Source: Xanthostigma xanthostigma (Eukaryota; Arthropoda; Insecta; Raphidioptera; Raphidiidae). From it: a DNA stretch of 64,000 nt. The stretch lies in NCBI GenBank assembly GCA_963575645.1, contig OY754472.1, positions 29,265,401 to 29,329,400 of the forward strand, in the 5' to 3' direction. Numbering within the stretch: the stretch's first letter is position 1; each line of letters begins with the position of its first letter. The notes below the pieces were generated by a model, which made no database searches, was not told where the DNA came from, and was given only the letters and a program-made list of their open reading frames with translations. A program made the position numbers and the translations under genes. Below are positions 1-16,969 of this stretch, in pieces.

Positions 1-286
1 GCGTCTGTAATCGGGCTACTATACACTCTATCTTAGTTCCAAATTTCAAATAGTTCGAGACAAAATTGCCTGTGACAGACGGATGAACACCGAAGTGATT
101 CCAAAAAGTGTTCCGTTTTACACGGAACACTAAAAGTCACGTCTAAAGACTAAATATGTATGATCACAATATACAGACAAGGTTCGTCTGTAAGTCATTA
201 AATTAAATTTCTTCGTTTGGATCTTGTCAAGAAGCAATGTGTTTGTCTTATCTAAGTTAAACCAGTTCATAAACAATCAAACATAC

Positions 287-4533
<4,247 letters not shown>

Positions 4534-4599
4534 TTTTACATAATATTTATTAATTATTCATTTTAAAAATAGTAAATACAGAGTTATATTCCTCCATAT

Positions 4600-5590
4600 T
4601 TGATAGGTTGTTTACTACGAACATGTACAGATTCGGGTGCGATCACATACCTACACGGACAAACGCCAGAAGACTGCCAGATTGTATTTTTTTATAATGG
4701 TGGAAGGCCCGACTCTTGTCTTTTGTCGATCCATGGAGTTACTCCCGTAGGTGCTACCCATATTGATATGAATCATTGCCTATCTACTCAATGTGCGGTG
4801 AGTAAACGCAACAAAGCGTATCGAAAATATATCTGCGTCTCTTTCTTCGATGTAATTCCATGATTTCTCCGATGATAGGATTGGATGATGTACTTGCATT
4901 CAAACTGAATAAAGTATCTCTGTTTCAAAAACTTTGTCTTTTTCGACGTGTACATTGGCATACCCAGCTTTTGGCCCAGAAGGGAGCAAATAAGAAATTT
5001 CTTAAGCCGGGTCCCCCGTGCTTGTTTTGCCCTCCTGGACACGCCAGTGCTTACGGCGTAAAAAAAGACAGAAGTTAGAAGTATATTATGTTTGCACCCT
5101 GTTGGTTCGATTGCGATTTTATTCCTATACACTGTACTCGTGTAGAATAAAAGTATATGGTGCAAAGATATATTTCTGTCTTTTTTTAAGCCGTAAGCAT
5201 TGGCGTATCCAGGGCAGTAAAACAAGTACGAGGGACCCGGCTTAAGAAATTTCTAATTTGCTCCCTCCTGGGCCCAAAGCTGGGTACGCCCATGTTAACG
5301 TCATAGAAAAAGACAAAGTATGCAAGTACATCAACCAATCCTATCATCGGAGAAATCAGGGAATTATATCGAAGAAAGAAACGCAGATATATTTTCGATA
5401 CGCTTTGCTGCGTTCACTCACCGCACATTTAGTAGATCATAGATATATCTATGGAGTAGATAGACAATGGTTATTATATGGGTTAACGGGAGTAGCTCCA
5501 TTGATCAACAAAAGACTAGTCGGGCTTACCACCTTTATAAAAAAGACAATTTGGCAAGTTTCTGGCGTTTGTCCGTGTATGTGTTAGTAG
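4600..5590. repeat. fold-back element family A, copy 1 (long palindrome)
   Basis: Long arms centred near 5140 are inverted copies of each other. Paired landmarks include a CCGTAGG/GGGAGTAG region near 4745 and 5490, TCAATGTGCGGTGAGT at about 4787 against the complement near 5415, and CGTAAGCACTGGCGTA-type sequence close to the centre. Open frames across it are by-products of the palindrome. Other copies are at 35697-36075 (half), 40372-41119 (both arms) and 44345-44815 (half). Confidence 0.8.
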
Positions 5591-6364
5591 CAGGTAGTAT
5601 TTGGTGCGTGATATTTTGTGTTGGTAACATGGTCGAGTTGGAGGATGGACAAAATTACAAATATTCAAATAAGCTGATAGAAATACAAACCCACCGGCAC
5701 CAGATAGAAAAGCCTTCTTTTGGATCCCCTAGTTACCCAAAGAGTAAAGACCCAACCTAGGCCGTTCTCGTAACAGATCAAGAACTAAAGAAGCCGACAC
5801 ATTCAACGAGCCCCCAAGTCCCAACAAAGAAATAAGTTTTGACTTTAAAAAATTACGTAAGCCAAAATAGCAAAGCTGCAAATTACTTGAAAACAACTGA
5901 AAACAAACAAACTAATGAAGTCCCACAAATGCACAGGAACATGAAAAATCTAAGTTTAGGAGAGCCGCAACTACGTAACAGCGGTTTTGGATCACTGTCT
6001 ATATAATATGAACTTTTTCTTTAAATTGTTTTCTAAAGTTGGTGGGTATCGTTTTTAATCAACCTATTAACAACGACTTTCTTAAGTGGTTTTAATAAAT
6101 TTATCACATTTTTATTGATTTTCATTTTAGCACGCTTCATATGTAGGTAATATAAAAATAATATGTACTTATGTTACTTTGCTGAAAAAAAAACAAAAAT
6201 TATTTAATAAAATAATATAAACACAGATTTTAAGTATAAACATTTATTTCCAATTTATATACAAAAAGAAAAAAAGCAGGATTTCCACAAAAAAATATCC
6301 GACCTCTGTAAACTTAAATATTTTTCTCAATTTTGAACTGACGTAAATACAACCTTCTTCTTTA
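5591..6364. other. gene-free stretch
   Basis: AT-rich sequence with no exon-like frame, no recognised repeat borders and no RNA gene that I can see. Confidence 0.5.
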
Positions 6365-6630
6365 TGTGAAACATCTAATAGCGCGTTTGGGTGGGAGTAA
6401 AAACGTGCAAACTCATGAAGCTGTGATGCCGTGATGGCAAGCGTTATATTTAATTTAGTTACTAGTGTTTTGTTAGATGACAGGGCGTAATGCTTGCTGT
6501 GTGCGTGCGTCCAATTGTAACATAGCTTTTGTTGAAGGCGACATCAGGATGACAGTGTGAAATTTAATTTCTAGAATTTCCCTATTTGTTTCACATCTGC
6601 CAGGCGTCCCACGACGGCTCACATTTTTTT
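6365..6630. repeat. dispersed repeat, copy 1 (partner at 54285-54655)
   Basis: Starts near GTGAAACATCTAATAGCGCG and ends with TTTCACATCTGCCAGGCGTC followed by CGACGGCTCAC. The same start and end sequences bracket a longer, diverged copy at 54285-54655. The ends are partly complementary (GTGAAACATCT against the TTTCACATCT region). Class unknown. Confidence 0.65.
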
Positions 6631-7728
6631 TACATGTAATACAGAACACAACAAACAGAAAATATTAAATAATGGTAATATGTATCCAGCTGTACCCTGC
6701 GTTACATTTTTTTAACAGATATAAATATAATTCAAAACAATATAAAAACACTGCATTCATACCAGTTAAAGTCAACGATATTATTCTGTCACAGCATGTT
6801 TAAAACAAAAATGCATCAAGTATTCAAAAATTCAGAGCATATTTTTAAATTAAAACAATAAGAACATTATTTTTTGAAAACCCTGCTTCCGTACAAGTAG
6901 ACAATTTATTATAAGATATATTATTACAGTTGAAACAATAAGAATATTATTGTACCATTTATACAATAACAATTTATTCTTACTATGTTTCGACTATACA
7001 GATTGTGATAAAAATAAAACGCAATGTGGAAAACCAACACTTATAAAACAACAATTATTGCGAATCACAAAAATTTTCTCATATATTGCCCATCATTACA
7101 AACATTATTATCGTCGATTGAATTATTAAAAAAGCGGCCACAAAGGTTTTTAATTTTATAATTTGACTCCAGATAGCAAAGTATCCAGCCTTCCATTTAT
7201 GTTGAATAATTGGACAGATACAATACAGTGAGAACATTTATGAACTTCATGCCAGAAATTATAATGAAAAAGATTTTAATATCAGGAGTTTCATTATAGC
7301 TTCATCGATGAAAAAAAATCACAAAGAAATCAGCAATACTGATCTTCAATGCATTTCAAGGCAACTACCAAGAATTTTGCAGTAAATATTGAAGTTTTGC
7401 CTAGAGGCGGAGCACATTTGAAAATGAATATTCAATGTGGTCGTCCTATTTGATGTTTCATTTAAAATATATATTTCCGAGCAAGAAATTTGTTGTGGGG
7501 ATGTTACTAATCTTTCAAAACGTAGTTATTTCGAAGGGAAAAAGTCTCGAGTGCTGGTCACATCGTAAAATACGGCTTAATCATTAATGCAAGCTGTAGT
7601 GATAAGGTTAACTTTGTTGCTCTCTGCATGCAAACGTCAAAATTTTTTATGGAATATAAAAAAAATTGTCATTAGTAAAAAAAATAATTTAAGTTAATTC
7701 GGGATTCGAACCTGAGAGGTTTGACATA

Positions 7729-8063
7729 CAGTAGAACCTCGATTATCCGAGTCAATCTAATGCGAAGTACGCGCGTCTATGATCCGGATTAATCGAGCCA
7801 CTAAAGACCCAATATCCGTATTAATATCTGTATTAACCAAGCTTCTAAAATATAGTATGTAATGTACATATTTCCATTTAAAATCGTCGGGGCGATAAAA
7901 TAATTTATTAATAAAAATATTTATATGGTAAAAATGTTTATAAACCGTTAGTACATTTGTGTTTATTTTTTTAATGAATAAAAAATAAATCCGGATTATC
8001 CGAGTTTTCAGTTATCCGAGTAGGGTGTTCCCCATGTTACCTCGGATAATCGAGGTTCTACTG
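7729..8063. mobile_element. Tigger/pogo-like MITE
   Basis: Inverted ends CAGTAGAACCTCGATTATCC and its complement (right end at 8063), with TA on both sides (7727-7728, 8064-8065). CAGT-starting ends with CCTCGATTATCCG and TA duplication are typical of Tigger/pogo elements. 335 bp, no transposase. Confidence 0.85.
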
Positions 8064-8065
8064 TA

Positions 8066-9953
8066 TCTAATAATTCGTAAACAGGCCTGACGTAATGACC
8101 ACAGTCAACAATATTATCTTTAGCAAACGGTCTTAAAACAGCTATACAAAATGCACCGATCTGAATGTATTGAATATTTATTATCGACGTAATATGTGCG
8201 TGTTTCTTACGTTCCTTTACTTGTCGAAGTTATGATCTGAACACAAATACGGATGTGCGCCTTTGTTTATATTTAAGGAACGTCATCTGCTGTAAACGTG
8301 AGGACAGCCTGTCGTAGTGCTGAAAACTTCCAGTGCTTACAGAAAGCTTGTAGAGACAATTTACTGAACACTCCCCTCAATATATATTTAAAAAATAAAA
8401 TTCACTTATACTACCTATCTATAGGAATGATAAGTTTAATAAAATATTGCACTATTACAGTAGTACAATATTTGGTTTAAATCTATTAAAATTAAATTAT
8501 ACTAGAGTTTATTCGAACCCTTAATGCGCCTGGTGTCCCCAAAGTAATCAGATTATTAATTCGAACGTTTTTGAAAAGAACTTCAAAGAGTGGGAAATTT
8601 GAGTTCTATTAGCAGAAACTGAGAAGCTGGGTGTAAAAAGTCGTAGGTAACAATTTTATTGCAAATGTGTTTAAAAAAGTTTATTATGCTACCAAAACTT
8701 CAGTTCTCCAACATAAAAAAACATCAAACCATCACTAAGCAGGCGCGGTTTTAGAAAATAAATTTTAGTTGGGCTTCTTTTAAAAAACTTCTTATACACA
8801 GTTCCTTAAAATATTGGTTCCGTATATTCATATTAATTTCACACATTTTTTAATAGAATTTTTTAAATAAACTAAACAAATCTATTTTAAATTTTATTTA
8901 CAATAAATAAAAAAAAAATAATAAATTTTACACTTTTCATGGCTCGCCACTATTACAAGCTCTTTATCTATGATTACAGGCCCTCAGGTCTCAGATTCTA
9001 ATTCGAGTCAATTCTACATTTCAGATTTTTTATGACCACAATCAAAAAATAAAAAACTGACGAAAGAAAATAAAACACAACTTGCAAAAATATTTATAAA
9101 ACAACGCACAAAAACGTTATCGTAGTAAAAATACATACCGATATTTAAAACAATTCAAAAAAGAAATTACTAATATAACAGTATTCATAAATTAGAAATT
9201 AAATATTAAATTCATTGCTATTTCCAGATTTTCCAAAAAAATTTCAGGCACGAAACGAGATCAATAAATCAAACAACTTAATTCAGCTTAAAATTAATTC
9301 TTAAATTAACGTACATTTTGGGACAAGAGCTTAACCATAATATTTTTAACTAGGAGTGGGCGCATATTTTTTTGTAAGGGCGAGTTCCAACCTCAACAAC
9401 CAATATTTTAACAATAGATTAGGAAGATACCAAAACATTATTGGGAGGGTACAAATGTACCTGAGCGCCCCCCTAACTAAGGGTCTGTTTTGAGACACCA
9501 ACAGTGTCAATTTTACAGTAGTAATAACCACGTTGAGCTGGGAGATAATTCAGTCAATAATGTTAACATTTTTTTTTTTTTTGAGAATAAATTACCGATT
9601 TTAGGAAACCCAAAACTAACTGACATATCTGAGTAAAACAGTCAGTGGTCTTGTCCAAGGTTAAGAGATTACAGAGGTTGCCTCGTTCCATTAGATAGTA
9701 GTGGAGGATGACGTCTTCCGGTGGACCTGCGTAGCAACGGCCGTTGTTTGTAAACTTCAGATCAAGAGATAGAACATTGAAAATTAATTTTTAAGGTAAG
9801 ATAGTTAAATATGTATAAAGGACATTTTTATATATTATTATAGGTTAATAAAAATATGAACGGTCCATCAGTTTGTGTCATTTCCGCGCTTACATTGATT
9901 GGTCAGCTGAAACGAGGCAAGCTCTGCGTAATCTACTAGCCTTGGCTATTATC
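8066..9953. other. gene-free stretch
   Basis: AT-rich intergenic sequence. Short open frames at 8298-8480 (plus) and 9346-9531 (minus) lack any recognisable motif. No element borders were found. Confidence 0.45.
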
Positions 9954-10413
9954 TAGGGTTGCCATCTGTACAGTCAATAAACTAGGACAAGAAGCTCAAA
10001 AAACACCGGATTTTTGAGCTCAAAACCCAGACATACCTAATTGCCAAGAAAAATTCTTATTTTACTGATGAAATGAAATAATACCTTAAATTTTTGCCAT
10101 CTTTGGTGCAACTTAACGTACAAAATTAAAGTAATCTATGGAATTTTACAAGCTTTCATTTAATTTAAATTAAAGAGCGACGTATAAAAATTAGAAAAAT
10201 CAAACAATAACTCTACTTTCTTTATTCCAATAAGCAAAAATAAGCCTTCTCAAATTAAAGAAGCAAAATTCTACTACATATCGTTTCTTGATAAAAAAAG
10301 ATTTATCAAGTCAAATTAAAATTCGGACTGTAAACAAAACCCCGCACTGACGCTCCCCAAACGCCCTTAAAAAGAGGACAAATCCGGGGAAATCCGGATG
10401 GATGGCAACCCTA
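9954..10413. mobile_element. hAT-like MITE with TAGGGTTGCCATC ends
   Basis: Inverted ends TAGGGTTGCCATC and GATGGCAACCCTA. Flanking octamers CTATTATC and GTCTTATC agree at 6 of 8 positions, a worn 8-bp duplication. The ends resemble the 28956-29327 element (TAGGGTTACCATAT), which has a perfect 8-bp duplication. Confidence 0.7.
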
Positions 10414-10494
10414 GTCTTATCTAATGTTCGATTTCTGGTACAATTTTGAAAAAAAAATATTTTTAAATCTTTGATTAACTTTGAATAGAACTCT

Positions 10495-10812
10495 TCAAAT
10501 AAATAAAATTGTCGACCAATTTTTCTCAGACCAATATATTGACAAAAAATAAAAAAATAACAAATTAATATAACATAAGATGACGTTTCGATCCGGATTT
10601 GGTTCTTCTTCAGAAAAATCTAAAAAATATAAAAATTATTAGTATTAGTTATTTAATATTTAGGTACTAATAATTTTTAGATTTTTTAGATTTTTCTGAA
10701 GAAGATCCAAATCAGGATCGAAACGTCATCTTATGTTATATTGATTTGTTATTTTTTTTTTTTTGGCAATATATTGGTCTGAGAAAAATTGGTCGACAAT
10801 TTTATTTATTTG
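10495..10812. repeat. fold-back family B, copy 1 (near-perfect palindrome)
   Basis: Arms begin AATAAATAAAATTGTCGACC and end with the complement, with an inner block GATCCGGATTTGG / CAAATCAGGATC that mirrors itself around about 10655. Similar palindromes are at 16738-16969 and 61522-61934. Single arms sit at 20837-20932 and 25740-25880. No coding capacity. Confidence 0.85.
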
Positions 10813-11561
10813 AAAAATATTTTTAGCACTGAATTTTATCATGGCTTCTAAATATCTATGATAGATAACTCAGTGCTAGAAGCACTTTAACAGTAGATTT
10901 AGTGTTTAACGTCACACTAGAAATCGAGCATTATCGTTGACAGTGTTATCAGAAACAAAGCATAAAACTATCACATCGTTCATAAACGGGAACAATCTTA
11001 TTTAATTAAAAATGTACACGCAGGCTTAGAGCCTAACTGCCAAAGAGATTAGAGAGGAGGAGAACGAAATACTATGCTTCTAGCATTAGTAGTCTGAGAA
11101 AATATGACGGCATTCCAGGCGGCGCTGAGAGCGTTCCCGCACCCGTGTGCACAGTATGAAATGCGGTACTCTGCGCAGAAACAAATGCATATGACACGCG
11201 CAAAGTTCCCGAAATGATCTTCCGTGCACGTTCGAGTACGCTTACAGTGCTGCCTGGTATACCGCCATATTTTCTCTCAACTTGGAGTTCGGTCTCCTCC
11301 TCTCTATCTCCTTTCTAGCTCTCTATCTAGCATAAAGTATTCTGACGCTGCCGCCGAAGTTATAAACCCATAAACTAAAAAATGTGAACCACATAAATCA
11401 TTGATTTAAAGGTGTCACGTATTGCAAAGTATAATGATTATTGCCGCGAAAACACTAAAAAAATATAATACAAAAATATAATAATTTTAAAAAAGTTTCG
11501 TTAGTATTGTAAACAAAAAATAGTCTAATAAAAATATATAACGATTTTAAATGATCGTAAC

Positions 11562-11917
11562 TAGTGATGAGCCGGATCTTTAAAAATGCATATCCGCGGA
11601 TACGGATCTGAATACGGATTTTTGGTTTTTAGTTTTTTATTAGTAACTTTGAGTTATGTACTATTGATATGGTACTCACTACGATAAATTTTTGCAATAT
11701 AAAGGTGCCAAATACGATTTTAAGAAATAAAAAATAATCTGAATGGAATTTAACAGTTTTTCTTTATTAACTAATCACCTATATATATAAAATTTCATCT
11801 ATGAATTGAAAATTAATAAGGTAAAAGATCCGCCATAAAACTAACGGATACGGATACGGATCTTTCTTCTCCCTCGGATATCCGTGGATACAGATACGGA
11901 TATCCGGCACATCACTA
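11562..11917. mobile_element. hAT-like MITE family C, copy 1
   Basis: Ends TAGTGATGAGCCGGATC and GATATCCGGCACATCACTA with the exact 8-bp duplication ATCGTAAC at 11554-11561 and 11918-11925. The subterminal parts are made of repeated GGATA/CCGCGG motifs. 356 bp; longer copies at 14628, 21170 and 63389 share these ends. Confidence 0.9.
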
Positions 11918-11925
11918 ATCGTAAC

Positions 11926-12695
11926 ATAAAAGTATCCGATACTGCCAAAACCAGTATATCCTGTGAAAATTAATTACATTGTGACAAGTAAATTAAAAAA
12001 AGTTAGGGCCTGCTGCTCTAAACGATGTCCCAGATGAATGCGATAAGTTGATCACTACACAAAATATTGTTCCAAGAATTACTCGATAAATACATTTTTT
12101 TTAGTTTGATAATACTAACTATCACTAATATTTTCTAGTGACATTTTTTTTTCTGGTGAAATAAGATCTTGATAAATCACTAAATTTCACTGAAAGCACT
12201 TATATTTTGTTAACTTTAGTCACTAATTTTTAAAGAGCCTTTATATATACAGTCGTCAAAAATGAATGCCAAAACTCGAATTGACACACCATAAATCCCT
12301 AATGAGTCATGGGTCAGACCCAGAGAAACCTAAAAAAAAAGCACATAATACAATTTCATTGAATTTTGAAGTATTCGGAAATATTTATATTAAATATTTA
12401 ACGCTGACGTAGAGGGAAGATACAGACAAAATGGCAGCCAGGTTGGACGTGTTGAAATAATTAGTTCGCGACGAGTTGTGAAGTTTGCCACAGAAGTCGC
12501 AAACACAAAATTTCTGTCCGAGTTACAAATGGTGCTTTTTGTAATAAGTGCATTGAAAAAAAAACAACGTTAAATACTTACAAAAGCACCATTAAATCAT
12601 GATATTGTAGGTTAGGCTAACTATCAGATAGCCATCACTGCGTATGCCGTAGCCACTTTTGACTCGAAAAGAAACTCTCAAGGGACGAAAACACT
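11926..12695. other. intergenic stretch and ZIP9 3' side
   Basis: No frame or repeat border recognised. On the minus strand an AATAAA hexamer lies at 12696-12701, about 120 bases beyond the ZIP9 stop codon, so the ZIP9 3' UTR probably ends near 12670. Confidence 0.45.
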
Positions 12696-12701
12696 TTTAT
12701 T
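12696..12701 (-). terminator. polyadenylation hexamer of ZIP9
   Basis: AATAAA on the minus strand about 120 bases after the ZIP9 stop codon. It is the first canonical hexamer I see downstream; assignment is by position only. Confidence 0.5.
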
Positions 12702-12821
12702 TTACGTAGTTCGTCCCCGAAAACAAATACGTAATGATGGACTTTCAAGGCGCATATTAAGTACAAAAAATTAAAGATTGCATTAACTCACCCGTTGGTT
12801 AAAAAAAAAATGAGAACACAA

Positions 12822-15800
12822 TCAATGTTGATGTCCCATGGTCAGTAGCAAAGGTGTTAATGTGCCAACGACTAAGATCAACAGTTCGGAATGATTCAGT
12901 CCACTGAATCCTTTGGCATTTGCAGACAATTCTACAGTTGGCAAATGACTGTGAGTTCCGTGAACGTTTTGCGTTAATTCTGGCAGTACATGTACTGTCG
13001 CTACATATAAAAATGTGCCGGCAGAGAACAACATTGCAATTCCTGTAAACATACATAGAATTATTATAATTACCCATACTGATATTATAAAGAGGAAAAG
13101 TTTCTTAGTTTGTCGAGACTAATCTAAAGAACTACTGAATTATTTCACTGTTCAAAAGTCTACTTCTTCCCGAGTGACATATGCCACATATTAGGTGTGT
13201 TTGGTATCGTGCTACAGTTAAAAAAGTGTCGACACTTTTGGCACTTCTGTCTTACGCACTGAAAACAACACAGCGCGGAGAATTGTCAAAATCAAATTTT
13301 GAAACGGCATAACTGGTTTCAATATTACAAAAATTCTTTCGCCATTAATTTTGTAATTTTTTTAACTATAATAAGGAGTAAAAAATATAATAAGAAACTT
13401 CCTAATTAGGTGTCTTTGCGTGGTAAAACCGCGAATAAAAAATAGTAAAACCGTCATACCTGTTGCATTAACGGAACTTAAAGTTTCTTTTCCTTCTTGA
13501 CCAATACCAAAATATGTAACTAAAGTTAGAACAGGAGCTGATAATGAAAATATTATCAAATGTTTACGTATTCTTTGTCTGAAATATAAAATAATACAGA
13601 ATTAAACATAACTTTTTGCATTACGTGTTCTTCTACTAGTAGTGAATAGTTAATCCCTATCCCTATATTATTAAACGAGCTAATCTTGTATCTACCTATG
13701 TCCCTAAATATTTTCTCGAAAACGGCCCTAACGATTTGGATGAAATTTACTGAAAAGGGATTTTGGGGGGCAAAAAATCGTTTTAGCTAGGTCTCATCTC
13801 TCTAAAAAATCGTTTTCTTACAAATTTTATCATTATAAAAATCAATTTTTGACGTATTAAAATACTTAAATATTGTAAGTAGGTTTTGGAATTTTATACA
13901 AACGATGAAACAATTGTTTTCAAAATATTATGACAGTTAATCTTTAATTACTATCCAAGTGAGACTTAAAATAAATACGTATTTGAATATCAGTATTTTA
14001 TTTAACTTTCCGAGCAAAGCTCGGTCACCCAGGTACTTAATTATAGTAATCTACATCTGCAATCGACAATTACTTTTGTTAGTCATACAAAAAAAAATCG
14101 CAGGCCACATGTTTATTCATAACATTGGCAATGACACGTGTCCTATCCTTTACTTGCTATACTATGGAAGTTTTCCCTTGTCCCGTTTCCAGTAGAGCTC
14201 CCTTAATTTGTCAATCGCTGATTGACACTCTTACAATACCTGTCAATTCCTTCATGGAGAAGAAAAGTAACCAGTCCAAACGCTGCTGGTGCTTTGTGCA
14301 GCATTATAGCTAAGAATACAATAATTTCAACGTCCGCATGACTCGTAGTAGCAGCTGCTCCCAACGCCACTCCATCGGCTGCAAAACATTTTCAACAATA
14401 TAAGCAAACAGTGACAATTTGATACGTGACTATCGCTATGTGTATCAAAAAGAGGGACGGATCAAGGGATTATTTTCAGTAGATGCAATGTATGATCGAC
14501 AATTAATATTGCAGTCTGGATAATTTTTCTCTCTCTAAAAAATATTTACTCTGTAATGTCAAAAATCAATATTGGATTTACAATTTCTTATTAAAAAAAA
14601 AAATTAACTTTGGAAGTTGGTAATTTATAGTGATGTGCTGGATATCCGTATCCGTATCCGCGGATATTCAAGGGAAAAGAAAGATCCGTATCTGTTAGTT
14701 TTTGTGCTGATCTTTTACGGATCTTTTACCTTATTAATTTTCAATTCATAGATGAAATTTTATATATATAGGTGATTAGGTAATAATGAAAAACTGTTAA
14801 ATTCCATTCAGATTATTTTTCATTTTTTTTAAATCGTATTTGGCACCTTTATATTGCAAATATTTATCGAAGTGAGTACCATACCAATAGTACATAACTC
14901 AAAGGTACTAAAAAACTATCTTTATAATGAGATACTGCACATCGATCTTTGGAAAGAGATAATCTGTTATGAGAGTTAACTCTTAAAGAGATCAATAACT
15001 TTTTCTCATAACAGATAGTCTCTTTCCAAAGGTTGGTTTGCAATATTTACCACCGCATACTCTAATAAAGTAAAGATCCGTATCCGTATTCGCGGATCTT
15101 GAAACCAAAAATCCGTATTCAGATCCATATCCGCGGATATACATTTTAAACGATCTGGCACATCACTAGTAATTTATTATTATATTAAGTTTGTTCCAAG
15201 CAGCCAGCAAACGGTAACGAAACCGTCACCCGCATGCGCAGTAGCTAAAAGTGTTCTAAAATCGTCACTAACAGCTTCGTTTTCGTTACTGTGCACGCGG
15301 GTGACGGTTTCGTTACCGTTTGCTGGTTGCTTGGAACAAACTTATAATAAACTATTTTGAAGGCAGTCTTCAGTGGCAAGGGATTCAAATGTCATATTTC
15401 CGTGTAGACTCCAAAAGCGTATGGGTCCGTGTTTTCTATGGGTCAAAGAGTTCTCACCTGCAGCATGGACAACCAATCCAATAGTTGCAGTTATATTTCT
15501 CTCTGCAGGGTTCGTCGACTGATTTCTGCTAGCTGAAATCTGATCGACTAGCAACATAAACACAAAACCGAGCACAAGAGAAATGCCTATTACAGCATGC
15601 GGATCGCTGTGTGAAGGCAAACGCTCTACTTTAACGTGAACTGGAGCAGAACTATCGCTGCTTACTTCTGTGTGTTCAATTGAAAGAGACCTTATGCCTT
15701 CTGGAATGATTACAGCCAATGCGGTTCCTACTAACAACCCTGCACCGAATACGGTGACTTTTTTTAGTTTTTCCTGTAAATAAACGAAAACTTCAAATAA

Positions 15801-16179
15801 GTACATTAATTCTAACATTTAGAAATCTGATGAAAAATTTAATAAAATTTACTATTTACGTTTAGGAACTTGTTCTGAGTAAGTATTACAAAATAAGCAT
15901 AAGAAAACCATTTCTAATTAAATTGATAAATCAGCACATTTATGATATGGATATAATTACATTAATATGTGTATTGTAATAACAGCTGGCACTGTTAAAA
16001 CTACCGGTTATTTGTGCCAGGTCTAATTATTCTAACACCAAAAAAAGCTATTTTTGATATAAAGAAATTTAAAATATACATACCTCTGAAAAATTAATAA
16101 TCAACGGGAAAGAACCAGCCAAATAGCTACCTATTAACATAACCAAGACTAACAAAATCAACATAAACGTTTCCTCCAT
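12822..16179 (-). CDS. SLC39A9: zinc transporter ZIP9 (SLC39A9 family), complete
   Basis: Five coding exons on the minus strand: 16179-16084, 15773-15458, 14378-14240, 13578-13460 and 13042-12822. All have GT-AG borders and the phases join without a stop, giving 296 residues (human ZIP9 is 307). The start [10 protein letters not shown] opens membrane segment 1. [18 protein letters not shown] (about 30-47), [38 protein letters not shown] (His135) and [11 protein letters not shown] (His165) follow, and the protein ends in MGHQH. The last two blocks are the metal-binding transmembrane helices of ZIP proteins. ZIP9 moves zinc into the cytosol and in vertebrates sits in the trans-Golgi and at the surface; that localisation is family knowledge. 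The acidic loop (about 60-95) is His-poor compared with vertebrate ZIP9. Intron 2 carries a hAT-like MITE and a small palindrome. Each exon was read and joined by eye. Confidence 0.95.
13650..14035. repeat. retroposon-like fragment in ZIP9 intron 3
   Basis: Contains CTCGAAAACGGCCCTAACGA, then ends with GAGCAAAGCTCGGTCACCCA. Both resemble the terminal parts of dispersed insect retroelements as I remember them. No TSD was located and the class is not settled. Confidence 0.45.
14628..15168. mobile_element. hAT-like MITE family C, copy 2 (long form)
   Basis: Ends TAGTGATGTGCTGG and CTGGCACATCACTA with the exact 8-bp duplication GTAATTTA at 14620-14627 and 15169-15176. It lies in reverse orientation to copy 1. 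It carries an internal inverted repeat around GAGAGTTAACTCTTAAAGAG (about 14975), also present in the 21170 copy and absent from copy 1. Confidence 0.9.
15188..15342. mobile_element. short Tc1/mariner-like MITE
   Basis: Inverted ends AGTTTGTTCCAAGCAGCC and GGTTGCTTGGAACAAACT with TA on both sides. A long inner inverted repeat runs CAAACGGTAACGAAACCGTC. 155 bp. It sits 115 bp downstream of ZIP9 exon 2. Confidence 0.72.
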
Positions 16180-16737
16180 GTTTTATAACTTTTTTAGCAC
16201 TAGTATAAAATAATTTACCATTAATTAAAAGTGTACGGTATTTAAATTTATACAAATACATATGTTTAATTGTTTTACTATTAAAATTACAAACAGCATT
16301 GAGCAATAAAAAAACAAACAATTATTAAGTAGTTGCCTTCCACATTTTATCAATTCTATAAACACAAACGTCACCTACAGAACTTTCTTTCTGTCACTTG
16401 CTGTCGATCTGTCAAGTGTCAAAAGCATTTGAGGAAAGCTGTCAAAAATTGTCACTGTGCCATCTATTAATAAAAATATTAACTGAAAAATAAGCGGGAA
16501 ATATTGCATCAAATTTTAAAGTAAAGCTTATAATTCAGACAATTTGCTATATATTTACATAAATTAACCGATAAGTGACTTTGTGATTATCGGCGGGTGC
16601 TTTCCGTTGTCTTTCTCATGCATCCGTTTTTTTATGTTGATATACAGCCAAGACTCATACAAAATAATTCGATTGTTTTCCTGAATAAATGGAACTTGTC
16701 AATTTTTAAATCACTGAAAAAGTCTTTCAATATTTTC

Positions 16738-16969
16738 AATAAATAAAATTATCGACCAATTTTTCAGACAATATATTAACAAAAAATATTAATAATACAT
16801 TAACGTTTCGATCCGGATTTGGATCTTCTTCAGAACGGATCTAAAAATATAAAAAAAAAATTTAGATCCGTTCTGAAGAAGATCCAAATCCGGATCGAAA
16901 CGTTAATGTATTATTAATATTTTTTGTTAATATATTGTCTGAAAAATTGGTCGATAATTTTATTTATTG
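16738..16969. repeat. fold-back family B, copy 2
   Basis: Palindrome with arms AATAAATAAAATTATCGACC and complement, meeting near 16855 with GAAGAAGATCCAAATCCGGA on one side and its mirror on the other. It lies about 560 bp upstream of the ZIP9 start codon. Confidence 0.88.

Noticed and set aside
4788-5225. Long open frames around the first fold-back element (up to 145 codons)
   Set aside because: They lie across a palindrome and recur in every copy of it; no protein motif.
7696-7720. tRNA-like box B (GGTTCGAATCC on the minus strand)
   Set aside because: No box A or cloverleaf around it.
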